From Bradyrhizobium sp. CCGB12 (lineage in GTDB: Bacteria > Pseudomonadota > Alphaproteobacteria > Rhizobiales > Xanthobacteraceae), in NCBI RefSeq assembly GCF_024199845.1, contig NZ_JANADO010000001.1, forward strand, positions 1,302,001-1,366,000: a stretch of 64,000 nucleotides of DNA, in the 5' to 3' direction. Positions 55,206-62,912 of this stretch are shown here, one piece after another. Positions within the stretch are counted from its first letter, which is position 1. Every line of letters starts with the position of its first letter. The notes under the pieces are model-generated. The model was given only the letters and a program-made list of their open reading frames with translations, did not search any database and was not told where the DNA came from. The position numbers were made by a program, and so were the translations under genes.

Positions 55206-56141
55206 ATGATTGCGTTTCTTGAACGGCTCGACAACGCAAGCAATATTCTTGTTGCGGGCTGCGGCGGCGGCTTCGACGTCTTCGCCGGAGTCCCGCTGGC
55301 GCAGCATTTGATGGTAGAGGGCAAGCAGGTGGTGTTCGCCAGCTTCTCCTTCACGAATCTGTGGTTGTGTGGCGGCGAGCGCATCGCGGAGACAGTTTGG
55401 CGCGTCGATCAGCGCGCCGCCGAGATTCCATACTTCCCGGAGAAGTGGCTGGGCGAGTGGATGGGCCGCCGCGATCAGCTCGTGCCGATCTACGCTTTTG
55501 CCAAGAGCGGCGTTCGTCCGCTTGCGGCGGCGTATCGCACGATCATCGAGCGTCACGACATCGACACGGTTATTCTGGTCGATGGCGGAACGGACAGTCT
55601 GGTGTTCGGAGATGAGTCCGGCGTCGGCAGCGTCGTCGAGGATGCGGTCTCGCTTGTTGCAGCGGATCAGGCCGCGGGTGAAAACGTGCTGCTGGCCGCA
55701 ATCGGCTTCGGCGTCGATCATTATCACGGCGTCTCGCATCACGCCTTCCTGGAGAATGCTGCCCAGCTGATTCGCGACCGCGGGTTTCTCGGCATGTTTT
55801 CGCTGTCGCAGGGCAGCAAGGAGGCGGATGCCTTCCTTGATCTGGTTGATTACGCCAACCAGCGCCAGCCGCAGCACCCGAGCATCGTGTGCAATTCGAT
55901 CGCGAGTGCACTGCGGGGCGAATTCGGCAACTATCATGTCACCAACCGAACCAGCGGGAACGAGCTCTTCATCAATCCGCTGATGACGCAGTACTGGACG
56001 TTCCAGTCCTCGGCCGTGGTGCGCCGCATGGCCTACGCGGGCCAACTGGCCGAGACCGAGCGTGCCGAGGACGTCCGCCGGATCATCGATCTTCACAGGG
56101 AAATGAGCGAACTGCGACCTTTCCGTCCCATCCCGCTCTGA
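55206..56141 (+). CDS. DUF1152 domain-containing protein
   Basis: 311 residues from ATG 55206. LERLDNASNILVAGCGGGFD at the N-terminus contains a Gly-rich nucleotide-binding-like loop, and VILVDGGTDSLVFGDESGVG carries an acidic cluster, both typical of DUF1152. VDHYHGVSHHAFLENAAQLI adds a His-rich segment that may bind metal. No biochemical role is known. It is 26 bases after the DUF1127 gene on the same strand. Confidence 0.8.
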   Translation: MIAFLERLDNASNILVAGCGGGFDVFAGVPLAQHLMVEGKQVVFASFSFTNLWLCGGERIAETVWRVDQRAAEIPYFPEKWLGEWMGRRDQLVPIYAFAKSGVRPLAAAYRTIIERHDIDTVILVDGGTDSLVFGDESGVGSVVEDAVSLVAADQAAGENVLLAAIGFGVDHYHGVSHHAFLENAAQLIRDRGFLGMFSLSQGSKEADAFLDLVDYANQRQPQHPSIVCNSIASALRGEFGNYHVTNRTSGNELFINPLMTQYWTFQSSAVVRRMAYAGQLAETERAEDVRRIIDLHREMSELRPFRPIPL

Positions 56142-56257
56142 CAGGCGCGGCGCGGAGCGGAGCGATCCTTCGCGGTTGTGCCCTGCTAATCCCGTTTGCC
56201 TTGCCACTTTTTCCACGGCAATATGCCGGCAAAACAACCATAGGACGGGAAAAGAAA

Positions 56258-58567
56258 ATGGCGGCTCCCATCAAGTTCGGCGTTGGCCAAAGCGTGCTGC
56301 GCAAGGAGGATGATGCGCTCATCCGCGGCAAGGGCCGCTATACCGACGATTATGCGCCGCAGGCGGCGCTCCGCTGCCTGATGCTGCGCTCGCCGCATGC
56401 GCATGCCAAATACACCATCGATGTGAGCCGCGCCCGCGGCTTGCCCGGCGTCGCGCTGATCCTGACTGCCGACGACGTCAAGGACCTCGGCAATCTGCCG
56501 TGCCTCTTCAACCTCGAGACCGATCCGTTCACCGGCCCGCCTTACCCGATCCTTGCCAAGGACGAGGTGCGCCATGTCGGCGATTCCATCGCCTTCGTCG
56601 TCGCCGAGACCATCGACCAGGCCCGTGACGCGATCGAGGCGATCGAGGTCAAATGGAGCCCGCTGCCGGCGGTGACCGGCCTCGTCAACGCCGTGAAGAA
56701 CGGTGCGCCGCAGGTCTGGCCGGACAAGGCCGGCAATGTACTGTTCGACGTCTCGATCGGCGACAAGGCGGCGACCGAAGCTGCCTTTGCCAAGGCGCAT
56801 GCGGTTGCCGAGATCTCCATCGTCAATCCGCGCGTGGTCGCGAGCTTCATGGAGACGCGCGCGGCGGTCTGCGAATACGACGCCAAGCGCGACCATCTGA
56901 CGCTGACGATCGGCAGCCAGGGCAGCCATCGCCTGCGCGACATCCTCTGCCAGAACGTGCTCAACATCCCCACCGACAAGATGCGGGTGATCTGCCCCGA
57001 TGTCGGCGGCGGCTTCGGCACAAAACTGTTTCCGTATCGGGAATACGCCCTGATGGCGGTCGCGGCGCGGCAGCTGAAGAAGGCGGTGAAATGGGCGGCG
57101 GACCGCACCGAGCATTTCATGGGCGATGCACAGGGCCGCGACAACGTCACCACCGCGAAGATGGCGCTGGCCGAGGACGGCAAGTTCCTCGCCATGGATT
57201 GCGACCTGATGGGCGACATGGGCGCGTATCTCTCGACCTTCGGGCCCTACATCCCGCATGGCGGCGCCGGCATGCTGCCGGGCCTCTACGACATCCAGGC
57301 CTTCCATTGTCGGGTGCGCACGATCTTCACGCACAGCGTGCCGGTCGACGCCTATCGCGGTGCGGGGCGGCCGGAGGCGGCCTACGTCATCGAACGTCTC
57401 GTCGATGCCTGCGCGCGAAAGCTCGACATGACGCCGGATGCCATCCGTCGCAAGAACTTCATCCAGCCGAAGGCGCTGCCTTACAAGACCGCGACCGGCA
57501 AGGTCTACGATTCCGGCGACTTCGCCGCGCATCTCAAGCGCGCGATGGAGATCGCGGATTGGAAGGAGTTTGGCAAGCGCGCCAAGGCGGCCAAGAAGAA
57601 CGGGTTGATCCGCGGCATCGGCCTTGCGAGCTATGTCGAGATCTGCGGCGTGATGGGTGAGGAGACGGCTAACGTCCGCCTCGATCCCAGTGGCGACGTC
57701 ACCGTGCTGATCGGCACGCAATCGAGCGGGCAGGGCCATCAGACCGCCTATGCGCAGATCGTCGCCGAACAGTTCGGCCTGCCGCCGGAGCGGGTGCATA
57801 TCCGCCAGGGCGACACCGACGAGATCGCAACGGGCCTCGGCACCGGCGGCTCGGCCTCGATTCCCACCGGCGGTGTTTGCGTGGAGCGTGCTGCGGGCGA
57901 TCTCGGCAAGAAGCTGAAGGAGTTCGCAGCGCAGGCGTTGGAAGCAAGCGCAGGCGACCTCGAGATCACCGACGGCGTGATCCGGATCGCCGGCACCGAC
58001 CGCTCGATCTCCTTCGCCGACCTCGCCAAGCGGCCCGGCGCCGATCCGTCGAAGCTGAACGGCAGCGCGACCTTCGCCAGCGCCGACGGCACCTATCCCA
58101 ACGGCACGCATCTGGCGGAGGTCGAGATCGATCCGGCCACCGGCATCATCAAGATCGTCAACTACGTGATTGTCGACGATTTCGGCAAGACGCTCAATCC
58201 GCTGCTGCTGGCGGGCCAGGTGCATGGCGGCGCCATGCAGGGCATCGGCCAGGCCTTGATGGAGCAGGTGATCTATGGCGCGGGCGACGGCCAGCTCATC
58301 ACCGCGACCTACATGGACTACGCGCTGCCGCGGGCGGCGGACGGGCCGGCCTTCGTGTTCGAGACCAGCAACGTCCCCTGCAAGACCAATCCGCTGGGCG
58401 TGAAGGGGGCGGGCGAGGCCGGCGCGATCGGCTCCTGTCCGGCCATCGTCAACGCCATCGTGGATGGGCTCTGGCGCGAATACAAGATCGACCACATCGA
58501 CATGCCGGCAACGCCCGAGCGGGTGTGGATCGCGATCAACGAGCACCATCGCCGTCACAGCCTCTGA
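56258..58567 (+). CDS. Xanthine dehydrogenase family molybdopterin-binding subunit, form II CoxL-like
   Basis: 769 residues from ATG 56258; an earlier frame start at 55889 overlaps the DUF1152 gene and lacks signals. KFGVGQSVLRKEDDALIRGK is the usual start, VGGGFGTK lies at 249-256, the active-site loop is AYRGAGR at 365-371 and the catalytic Glu is in GVKGAGEAGAIGS. AYRGAGR marks form II; true CO dehydrogenase (form I) has AYxCSFR. It therefore probably oxidises another substrate. No FAD (CoxM) or 2Fe-2S (CoxS) subunit gene is adjacent, which is unusual for this heterotrimeric family. Confidence 0.9.
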   Translation: MAAPIKFGVGQSVLRKEDDALIRGKGRYTDDYAPQAALRCLMLRSPHAHAKYTIDVSRARGLPGVALILTADDVKDLGNLPCLFNLETDPFTGPPYPILAKDEVRHVGDSIAFVVAETIDQARDAIEAIEVKWSPLPAVTGLVNAVKNGAPQVWPDKAGNVLFDVSIGDKAATEAAFAKAHAVAEISIVNPRVVASFMETRAAVCEYDAKRDHLTLTIGSQGSHRLRDILCQNVLNIPTDKMRVICPDVGGGFGTKLFPYREYALMAVAARQLKKAVKWAADRTEHFMGDAQGRDNVTTAKMALAEDGKFLAMDCDLMGDMGAYLSTFGPYIPHGGAGMLPGLYDIQAFHCRVRTIFTHSVPVDAYRGAGRPEAAYVIERLVDACARKLDMTPDAIRRKNFIQPKALPYKTATGKVYDSGDFAAHLKRAMEIADWKEFGKRAKAAKKNGLIRGIGLASYVEICGVMGEETANVRLDPSGDVTVLIGTQSSGQGHQTAYAQIVAEQFGLPPERVHIRQGDTDEIATGLGTGGSASIPTGGVCVERAAGDLGKKLKEFAAQALEASAGDLEITDGVIRIAGTDRSISFADLAKRPGADPSKLNGSATFASADGTYPNGTHLAEVEIDPATGIIKIVNYVIVDDFGKTLNPLLLAGQVHGGAMQGIGQALMEQVIYGAGDGQLITATYMDYALPRAADGPAFVFETSNVPCKTNPLGVKGAGEAGAIGSCPAIVNAIVDGLWREYKIDHIDMPATPERVWIAINEHHRRHSL

Positions 58568-58571
58568 TTTC

Positions 58572-58616
58572 GCATGATCCGGAAAAGCGTGCAGCGGTTT
58601 TCCGAAGAGATCATGC
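58572..58616. repeat. Inverted repeat GCATGATC..GATCATGC
   Basis: GCATGATCCGGAAAA pairs with TTTTCCGAAGAGATCATGC with a few mismatches. It lies 4 bases after the CoxL-like stop and resembles a dispersed Rhizobiales intergenic repeat (recalled, not searched). Confidence 0.7.
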
Positions 58617-58625
58617 GCAATCCAA

Positions 58626-58663
58626 CATCCAGGGCGCGACGATTTATCGTCGCGCCCTGGATG
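58626..58663. repeat. Perfect 17-bp inverted repeat
   Basis: Positions 58626-58642 are the exact reverse complement of 58647-58663, with TTTA as the loop; the arm core is CCAGGGCGCGACGA. There is no T-run, so it is not a simple terminator. It lies 76 bases before the cytochrome c' gene. Confidence 0.9.
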
Positions 58664-58738
58664 GAATGAAACCTGCCAAGCGGTGTTGGCCTCTTGAGGG
58701 GTCGGCACGATCCTGCATCAGGGAAAGGGATTTTGCGA

Positions 58739-59185
58739 ATGAAGCGAGTGATGGTCGTCGGTGGCGCGCTGCTGCTCGGAATGGGCGCAGTTTGGGCGCA
58801 GCAGGACTCCGTCAAGGAGGTCCAGACCCTCATGAAGGGCAACGGCAAGAACGCCGGCGCAGTGTCGGCGATGGTCAAGGGCGAGAAGCCCTACGACCAG
58901 GCCACGGTGGACAGCGCGCTGGCGCAGTTCGAGGATACCGCCAAGAAGCTGCCGAACCTGTTTCCGGCCAGTGCCAAGGGCGTGAAGCTCGATGGCGACT
59001 ACAGCGCCTCACCGAAGGTCTGGGAGGACAAGGCCGGATTCGATGCGAAGATCGCGAGCTTCGCCAAGACCGTCGGCGAGGCCAAGGGCAAGATCAAGGA
59101 CCTGGATTCGCTCAAGGCGAATTTCCCCGCGGTCGGCAAGGAATGCGGCGGCTGCCACGAGACCTATCGGGTGAAGAACAGCTGA
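58739..59185 (+). CDS. Cytochrome c' (class II c-type cytochrome)
   Basis: 148 residues from ATG 58739. Signal peptide MKRVMVVGGALLLGMGAVWA, so the protein is periplasmic. The single haem motif CGGCH (Cys136-His140) is close to the C-terminus, as in four-helix-bundle cytochromes c'. DSVKEVQTLMKGNGKNAGAV lacks the Arg/Met context of the usual RxxxM start but keeps the helix. These proteins bind NO or act as electron carriers. The gene follows the CoxL-like gene; whether they act together is unknown. Confidence 0.85.
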   Translation: MKRVMVVGGALLLGMGAVWAQQDSVKEVQTLMKGNGKNAGAVSAMVKGEKPYDQATVDSALAQFEDTAKKLPNLFPASAKGVKLDGDYSASPKVWEDKAGFDAKIASFAKTVGEAKGKIKDLDSLKANFPAVGKECGGCHETYRVKNS

Positions 59186-59204
59186 GGCGCCACGAGCAAG
59201 CTTC

Positions 59205-59293
59205 GTAGCCCGGATGGAGCGAAGCGCAATCCGGGAAAGTCTAACCAAGATGATAGTCCGCCCCGGATTACGCTTGCGCTCCATCCGGGCTAC
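59205..59293. repeat. Inverted repeat of the GTAGCCCGGATGGAGC family
   Basis: GTAGCCCGGATGGAGCGAAG at the left pairs with CTTGCGCTCCATCCGGGCTAC at the right, with an inner GCAATCCGGG / CCCCGGATT pair. It lies in the 321-base gap between the cytochrome c' and PLP-enzyme genes; the rest of that gap (59294-59506) shows no gene, only a T7 run at about 59330-59336 after a weak stem. Confidence 0.85.
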
Positions 59294-59506
59294 GGAAATC
59301 GATAAAGGGCGGTTGCGACAGCAGCCGTCTTTTTTTGTTGCGCCACTGTGGCTGTGAGTCGCAGCGCAGCGCCCGCAGGAAATTCTCACCGCAAGCCCTG
59401 ACGGATCGCCGCCGGAGCAGCTATCTTCACGCCAACCGCGGCGATGTTGATGTGAGCTGCCGGACCCGGCGCCGCGAGCACAGAATCAGCAACAGCGAGA
59501 CAGGCC

Positions 59507-60790
59507 ATGGTCAAACCGTTTCCGTCGAAGACTCATATCGGCAACCACATGCTGCATCCCGAAACGCTGATGCTGACCTATGGCTATGATCCGCAACTGT
59601 CGGAAGGCGCCATCAAGCCGCCGGTGTTTCTGACCTCGACCTTCGTGTTCAAGACGGCCGATGACGGCCAGGACTTCTTCGATTTCGTCGCCGGGCGGCG
59701 CGAGCCGCCGGAAGGCATGGGCGCAGGCCTGGTCTATTCGCGCTTCAATCATCCCAACAGCGAGATCGTCGAGGACCGGCTCGCGATCTACGAACGCACC
59801 GAGAGCTGTGCGCTGTTCTCATCGGGCATGGCGGCGATCTCGACGACGATCCTGGCTTTCGTTCGCCCCGGCGACGTCATTCTGCACTCCCAGCCGCTCT
59901 ATGGCGGGACCGAGACCCTGCTGACGAACACGCTGGCGCGTTTCTCGATCGGTGCCGTCGGTTTCGCCGACGGCCTCGACGAGGCGACGGTCAAGCAGGC
60001 GTCAGAGGAAGCCATGGGCAAGGGGCGGGTTTCGATGATTCTGATCGAAACGCCTGCCAACCCGACCAACGGGCTGGTCGACATCGCCATGATGCGACGT
60101 GTCGCCGAAGCCATCGGAAAGGCTCAGGGACACGCACCGATCATCGCCTGCGACAACACGCTGCTCGGACCGGTGTTTCAGCGGCCGATCGAGCAGGGCG
60201 CGGACCTCTCGCTGTATTCGCTGACCAAATATGTCGGCGGCCATTCCGATCTGATCGCGGGCGCCGCGCTCGGCGCGAAGGCGCTCATGAAGGGCATCAA
60301 GGCGCTCCGCGGCGCCATCGGCACGCAGCTCGATCCGCATTCCTGCTGGATGATCAACCGGTCGCTCGAGACGCTGAGCCTGCGCATGGAAAAGGCCGAT
60401 GCAAATGCGCGCATTGTCGCGGACTATTTGCGCGATCACGCCAAGGTCGCGAAGGTCCACTATCTCGGTCACCACGAGGACACCTCGCCGGCCGGGCGTG
60501 TGTTCGCGCAGCAGTGCCTGGGAGCCGGGTCCACCTTCTCGTTCGACATCGTCGGGGGCAAGGAAGCGGCCGTCAAATTCCTCAACGCGCTGCAGATCTT
60601 CAAGCTTGCGGTGAGCCTCGGCGGGACGGAATCGCTCGCCAGCCTGCCGGCGACGATGACTCATTCCGGCGTTCCCGCCGACATCCGCCAAAAAATCGGC
60701 GTCCTCGATTCCACGATCCGACTGTCGATCGGCATCGAAAATCCGTCGGACCTGATCGCCGATCTCGCGCAGGCGCTGAACGCGGCTTGA
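59507..60790 (+). CDS. Cystathionine gamma-synthase / methionine gamma-lyase family PLP enzyme
   Basis: 427 residues. The PLP Lys is Lys241 in [56 protein letters not shown] and [11 protein letters not shown] are family landmarks. The insertion [20 protein letters not shown] near the start is seen in a proteobacterial cystathionine gamma-synthase-like group. It may make or break sulfur amino acids (cystathionine, methionine). It stands alone here, far from metK and ahcY. Confidence 0.88.
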   Translation: MVKPFPSKTHIGNHMLHPETLMLTYGYDPQLSEGAIKPPVFLTSTFVFKTADDGQDFFDFVAGRREPPEGMGAGLVYSRFNHPNSEIVEDRLAIYERTESCALFSSGMAAISTTILAFVRPGDVILHSQPLYGGTETLLTNTLARFSIGAVGFADGLDEATVKQASEEAMGKGRVSMILIETPANPTNGLVDIAMMRRVAEAIGKAQGHAPIIACDNTLLGPVFQRPIEQGADLSLYSLTKYVGGHSDLIAGAALGAKALMKGIKALRGAIGTQLDPHSCWMINRSLETLSLRMEKADANARIVADYLRDHAKVAKVHYLGHHEDTSPAGRVFAQQCLGAGSTFSFDIVGGKEAAVKFLNALQIFKLAVSLGGTESLASLPATMTHSGVPADIRQKIGVLDSTIRLSIGIENPSDLIADLAQALNAA

Positions 60791-60809
60791 GCATGGCGAT
60801 AATCGAAAA

Positions 60810-60839
60810 GGCCGGACGCTCCCTCCGGGGCGTCCGGCC
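60810..60839. terminator. Bidirectional hairpin between convergent genes
   Basis: GGCCGGACGC and GCGTCCGGCC form a perfect 10-bp stem with a 10-base loop, preceded by AAAA. It sits between the PLP-enzyme and CHRD genes, which converge. The T-run on the plus side is weak. Confidence 0.75.
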
Positions 60840-60865
60840 GTTCCGCGACGAAGCGGCGTTTTCGC

Positions 60866-61282
60866 CTACTTCATCACCTGGCCGCGAATCTCCCCGCCCG
60901 GGTTCGCGGCCGTGTGGATGTTGATGTAGTATTTGCCGCCGAGCAGATCGGCGGCCTGCGCGTCGGTGAGCGTCGCTTCGCCCTTGACCGGGCTTGAAGC
61001 CGCATTCGGGATCGCGACCGCAACGCCGGCGTTCTTGCCCGCCTCGGCCGGGCCATGGAAATGAGCGGCGGTGGCAGGGCCGGAGAGCCCCGAATAGGTG
61101 ACGGTCCAGGACAATTTCTTGCTGGCGGCATCGTAGTCCAGATCGGCCGTTCCGCTGCCGCTGCTGGTCGTCGCCGGCACCTCGGACTTGCTGTCGAGCG
61201 TTGCTTTCAGCTTTTCGGCGCTGGCGGACCCTGCAAAGGCGACGGCCCCGAACGCTAACACGGTGATGACGGTCTTGCGCAT
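60866..61282 (-). CDS. CHRD domain-containing secreted protein
   Basis: 138 residues. Signal peptide MRKTVITVLAFGAVAFAGSA, cleavage after ASA. The CHRD motifs are LDSKSEVPATTSSGSGTADL, then TAAHFHGPAEAGKNAGVAV and the terminal YYINIHTAANPGGEIRGQVM. The domain, first named in chordin, occurs in small bacterial exported proteins with unknown function. Expected in the periplasm or outside the cell. Confidence 0.92.
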   Translation of the reverse strand: MRKTVITVLAFGAVAFAGSASAEKLKATLDSKSEVPATTSSGSGTADLDYDAASKKLSWTVTYSGLSGPATAAHFHGPAEAGKNAGVAVAIPNAASSPVKGEATLTDAQAADLLGGKYYINIHTAANPGGEIRGQVMK

Positions 61283-61437
61283 GACATTCTCCCTGCTGAA
61301 CCCGTTCGTGCTTGCTAACTTCCAACAGTCCGCATTTCAGTTTATTCCCGTTTCCGGCCAGGACGGGCTAAATTCTTCGTGGCTGGAGCCGCGCGGAGAT
61401 CGGGCTTAAGTTCGCCGCAACGAATGAATGGATCAGC

Positions 61438-62364
61438 ATGTTGCAACGAACAATTTTCGTGGCGCTGCTCGTCGCCATCGCCACTGCTGGCGTCTATTGG
61501 TGGCTCAGTGCGCCGGTGGTGGCGGCTCCGGGCACCACGCCGGCCCATGCGCCTGATCTTGCCAATGGCGAGGTGATGTTCAACGCCGGCGGCTGTGCGT
61601 CCTGCCACGCCGTCCCCAATCAGCCCGACCGTCTCAGGCTTGGTGGCGGGGTCGCGATCAAGTCGCCGTTTGGAACGTTCTACGCGCCGAACATCTCGCC
61701 CGATCCGTCCGACGGCATCGGCAAATGGACCGACGCCGATTTCGTCAATGCGGTGATGCATGGGGTCTCGCCGACCGGGGAGCACTACTTTCCGGCGTTT
61801 CCTTATACGTCGTATCAGCACGCCAGGCGTGAGGACGTGCTCGATCTCTTTGCCTATCTGAAAACGCTGCCGGCCGTTGCAGGCAAGGTGCGCGACCACG
61901 ACGTGAGCTTCCCCTTCGATATCCGGCGCAACATCGGCATCTGGAAATTCCTGTTCATGGACGGCAAGCCCTTCGTTGCCGACGCTTCGAAGTCGCCGCA
62001 ATTCAATCGCGGCGCCTATCTCGTGAACAGCTTTGGCCATTGCGCCGAGTGCCACAGTCCGCGCAATGCGCTCGGCGGCATCATCTCCGGCGAGCGCTTT
62101 GCCGGCGGGCCCAATCCGGAAGGCGAGGGGTGGGTCCCCAACATCACCCAGAAGCGTCTTGGCGATTGGAGTGCTAAGGATATCGCCTATTTCCTCAAGA
62201 CCGGCGAATTGCCCGATGGCGATAGCGTGGGCGGCGCGATGACGCGCGTCATCAAGAACATTTCGCAATTGCCCGAGGCGGATCTCGCGGCGATGGCGGA
62301 TTACCTGAAATCGCTGCCACCGGTGGATGGACCGACGCCGCCGAAACGCAAGCAGGGCAGCTAA
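61438..62364 (+). CDS. Di-haem cytochrome c
   Basis: 308 residues. An uncleaved or cleaved N-terminal hydrophobic segment (LVAIATAGVYWWLSAPVVAA) precedes two class I haem domains, CASCH (Cys53-His57) and CAECH (Cys202-His206). FYAPNISPDPSDGIGKWTDA and the matching WVPNITQKRLGDWSAKDIAY show the duplicated domain layout of the subunits that accept electrons from alcohol, gluconate or similar dehydrogenases. No dehydrogenase partner is adjacent; the CoxL-like gene is 2.9 kb to the left. Confidence 0.9.
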   Translation: MLQRTIFVALLVAIATAGVYWWLSAPVVAAPGTTPAHAPDLANGEVMFNAGGCASCHAVPNQPDRLRLGGGVAIKSPFGTFYAPNISPDPSDGIGKWTDADFVNAVMHGVSPTGEHYFPAFPYTSYQHARREDVLDLFAYLKTLPAVAGKVRDHDVSFPFDIRRNIGIWKFLFMDGKPFVADASKSPQFNRGAYLVNSFGHCAECHSPRNALGGIISGERFAGGPNPEGEGWVPNITQKRLGDWSAKDIAYFLKTGELPDGDSVGGAMTRVIKNISQLPEADLAAMADYLKSLPPVDGPTPPKRKQGS

Positions 62365-62400
62365 AGCGAGATCGGGTTGATTGCTACGACGGAGATGCAC

Positions 62401-62520
62401 TCCCTCTCCCGCTTGCGGGAGAGGGCTGGGGAGAGGGTGTTTCCACAACGGGACAGTCCCCAAGAGGAGAAAGCCCTCACCCGGCGCTTTGCGCCGACCT
62501 CTCCCGCAAGCGGGAGAGGT
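62401..62520. repeat. Dispersed palindromic repeat, copy 3 (inverted)
   Basis: Same components as copies at 9851 and 52327 but in the opposite orientation: CTCTCCCGC-TT-GCGGGAGAGG, GGGGAGAGGG, CCCTCACCCGGCGC and finally CTCTCCCGC-AA-GCGGGAGAG. It lies between the convergent cytochrome and Lrp-like genes. Confidence 0.87.
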
Positions 62521-62562
62521 GAACGAGCCACCGCGACAATCGATTCAACCTAAAGCCACGCT

Positions 62563-62808
62563 CTAGCTCGTGCCGAACGCCTTGAAGGTGATGATGGTGA
62601 GGGTGTCCTGAATGCCCGGCAATACCTGCACCTTCTCGTTGATGAAGTGGCCGATATCGGTGTCCTTGTCGACGTAGAACTTCACCAGGAGATCGTAATG
62701 GCCGGCCGTGGAGTAGATCTCGGAGGCGATCTCGGCTTCGGCGAGCGCATTGGCGACCGTGTAGGACTGGCCGAGCTTGCATTTGATCTGGACGAAAAAG
62801 GGAACCAT
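62563..62808 (-). CDS. Stand-alone Lrp/AsnC ligand-binding (RAM) domain protein
   Basis: 81 residues from ATG 62808, with GGAG eight bases upstream (a GTG at 62817 is less likely). VPFFVQIKCKLGQSYTVANA, then IYSTAGHYDLLVKFYVDKDT and the terminal TIITFKAFGTS match the RAM effector domain of Lrp/AsnC regulators, but no helix-turn-helix is attached. Such proteins may bind amino acids and modulate a partner regulator by forming mixed oligomers (inference). Confidence 0.85.
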   Translation of the reverse strand: MVPFFVQIKCKLGQSYTVANALAEAEIASEIYSTAGHYDLLVKFYVDKDTDIGHFINEKVQVLPGIQDTLTIITFKAFGTS

Positions 62809-62912
62809 CGCGGTCACTCCGAAAGCACATCTGGCCGGCTAATAGGCCAAACCCGCTCGGATTTAGCAAGCGGCCGGCCGCCTGCACAAGCCGCCAGGCG
62901 CAGGTCCGGCGC

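Noticed and set aside
56258..58567. Aerobic carbon monoxide dehydrogenase large subunit (form I)
   Set aside because: The active-site loop is AYRGAGR, not AYxCSFR, and the partner subunits are missing.
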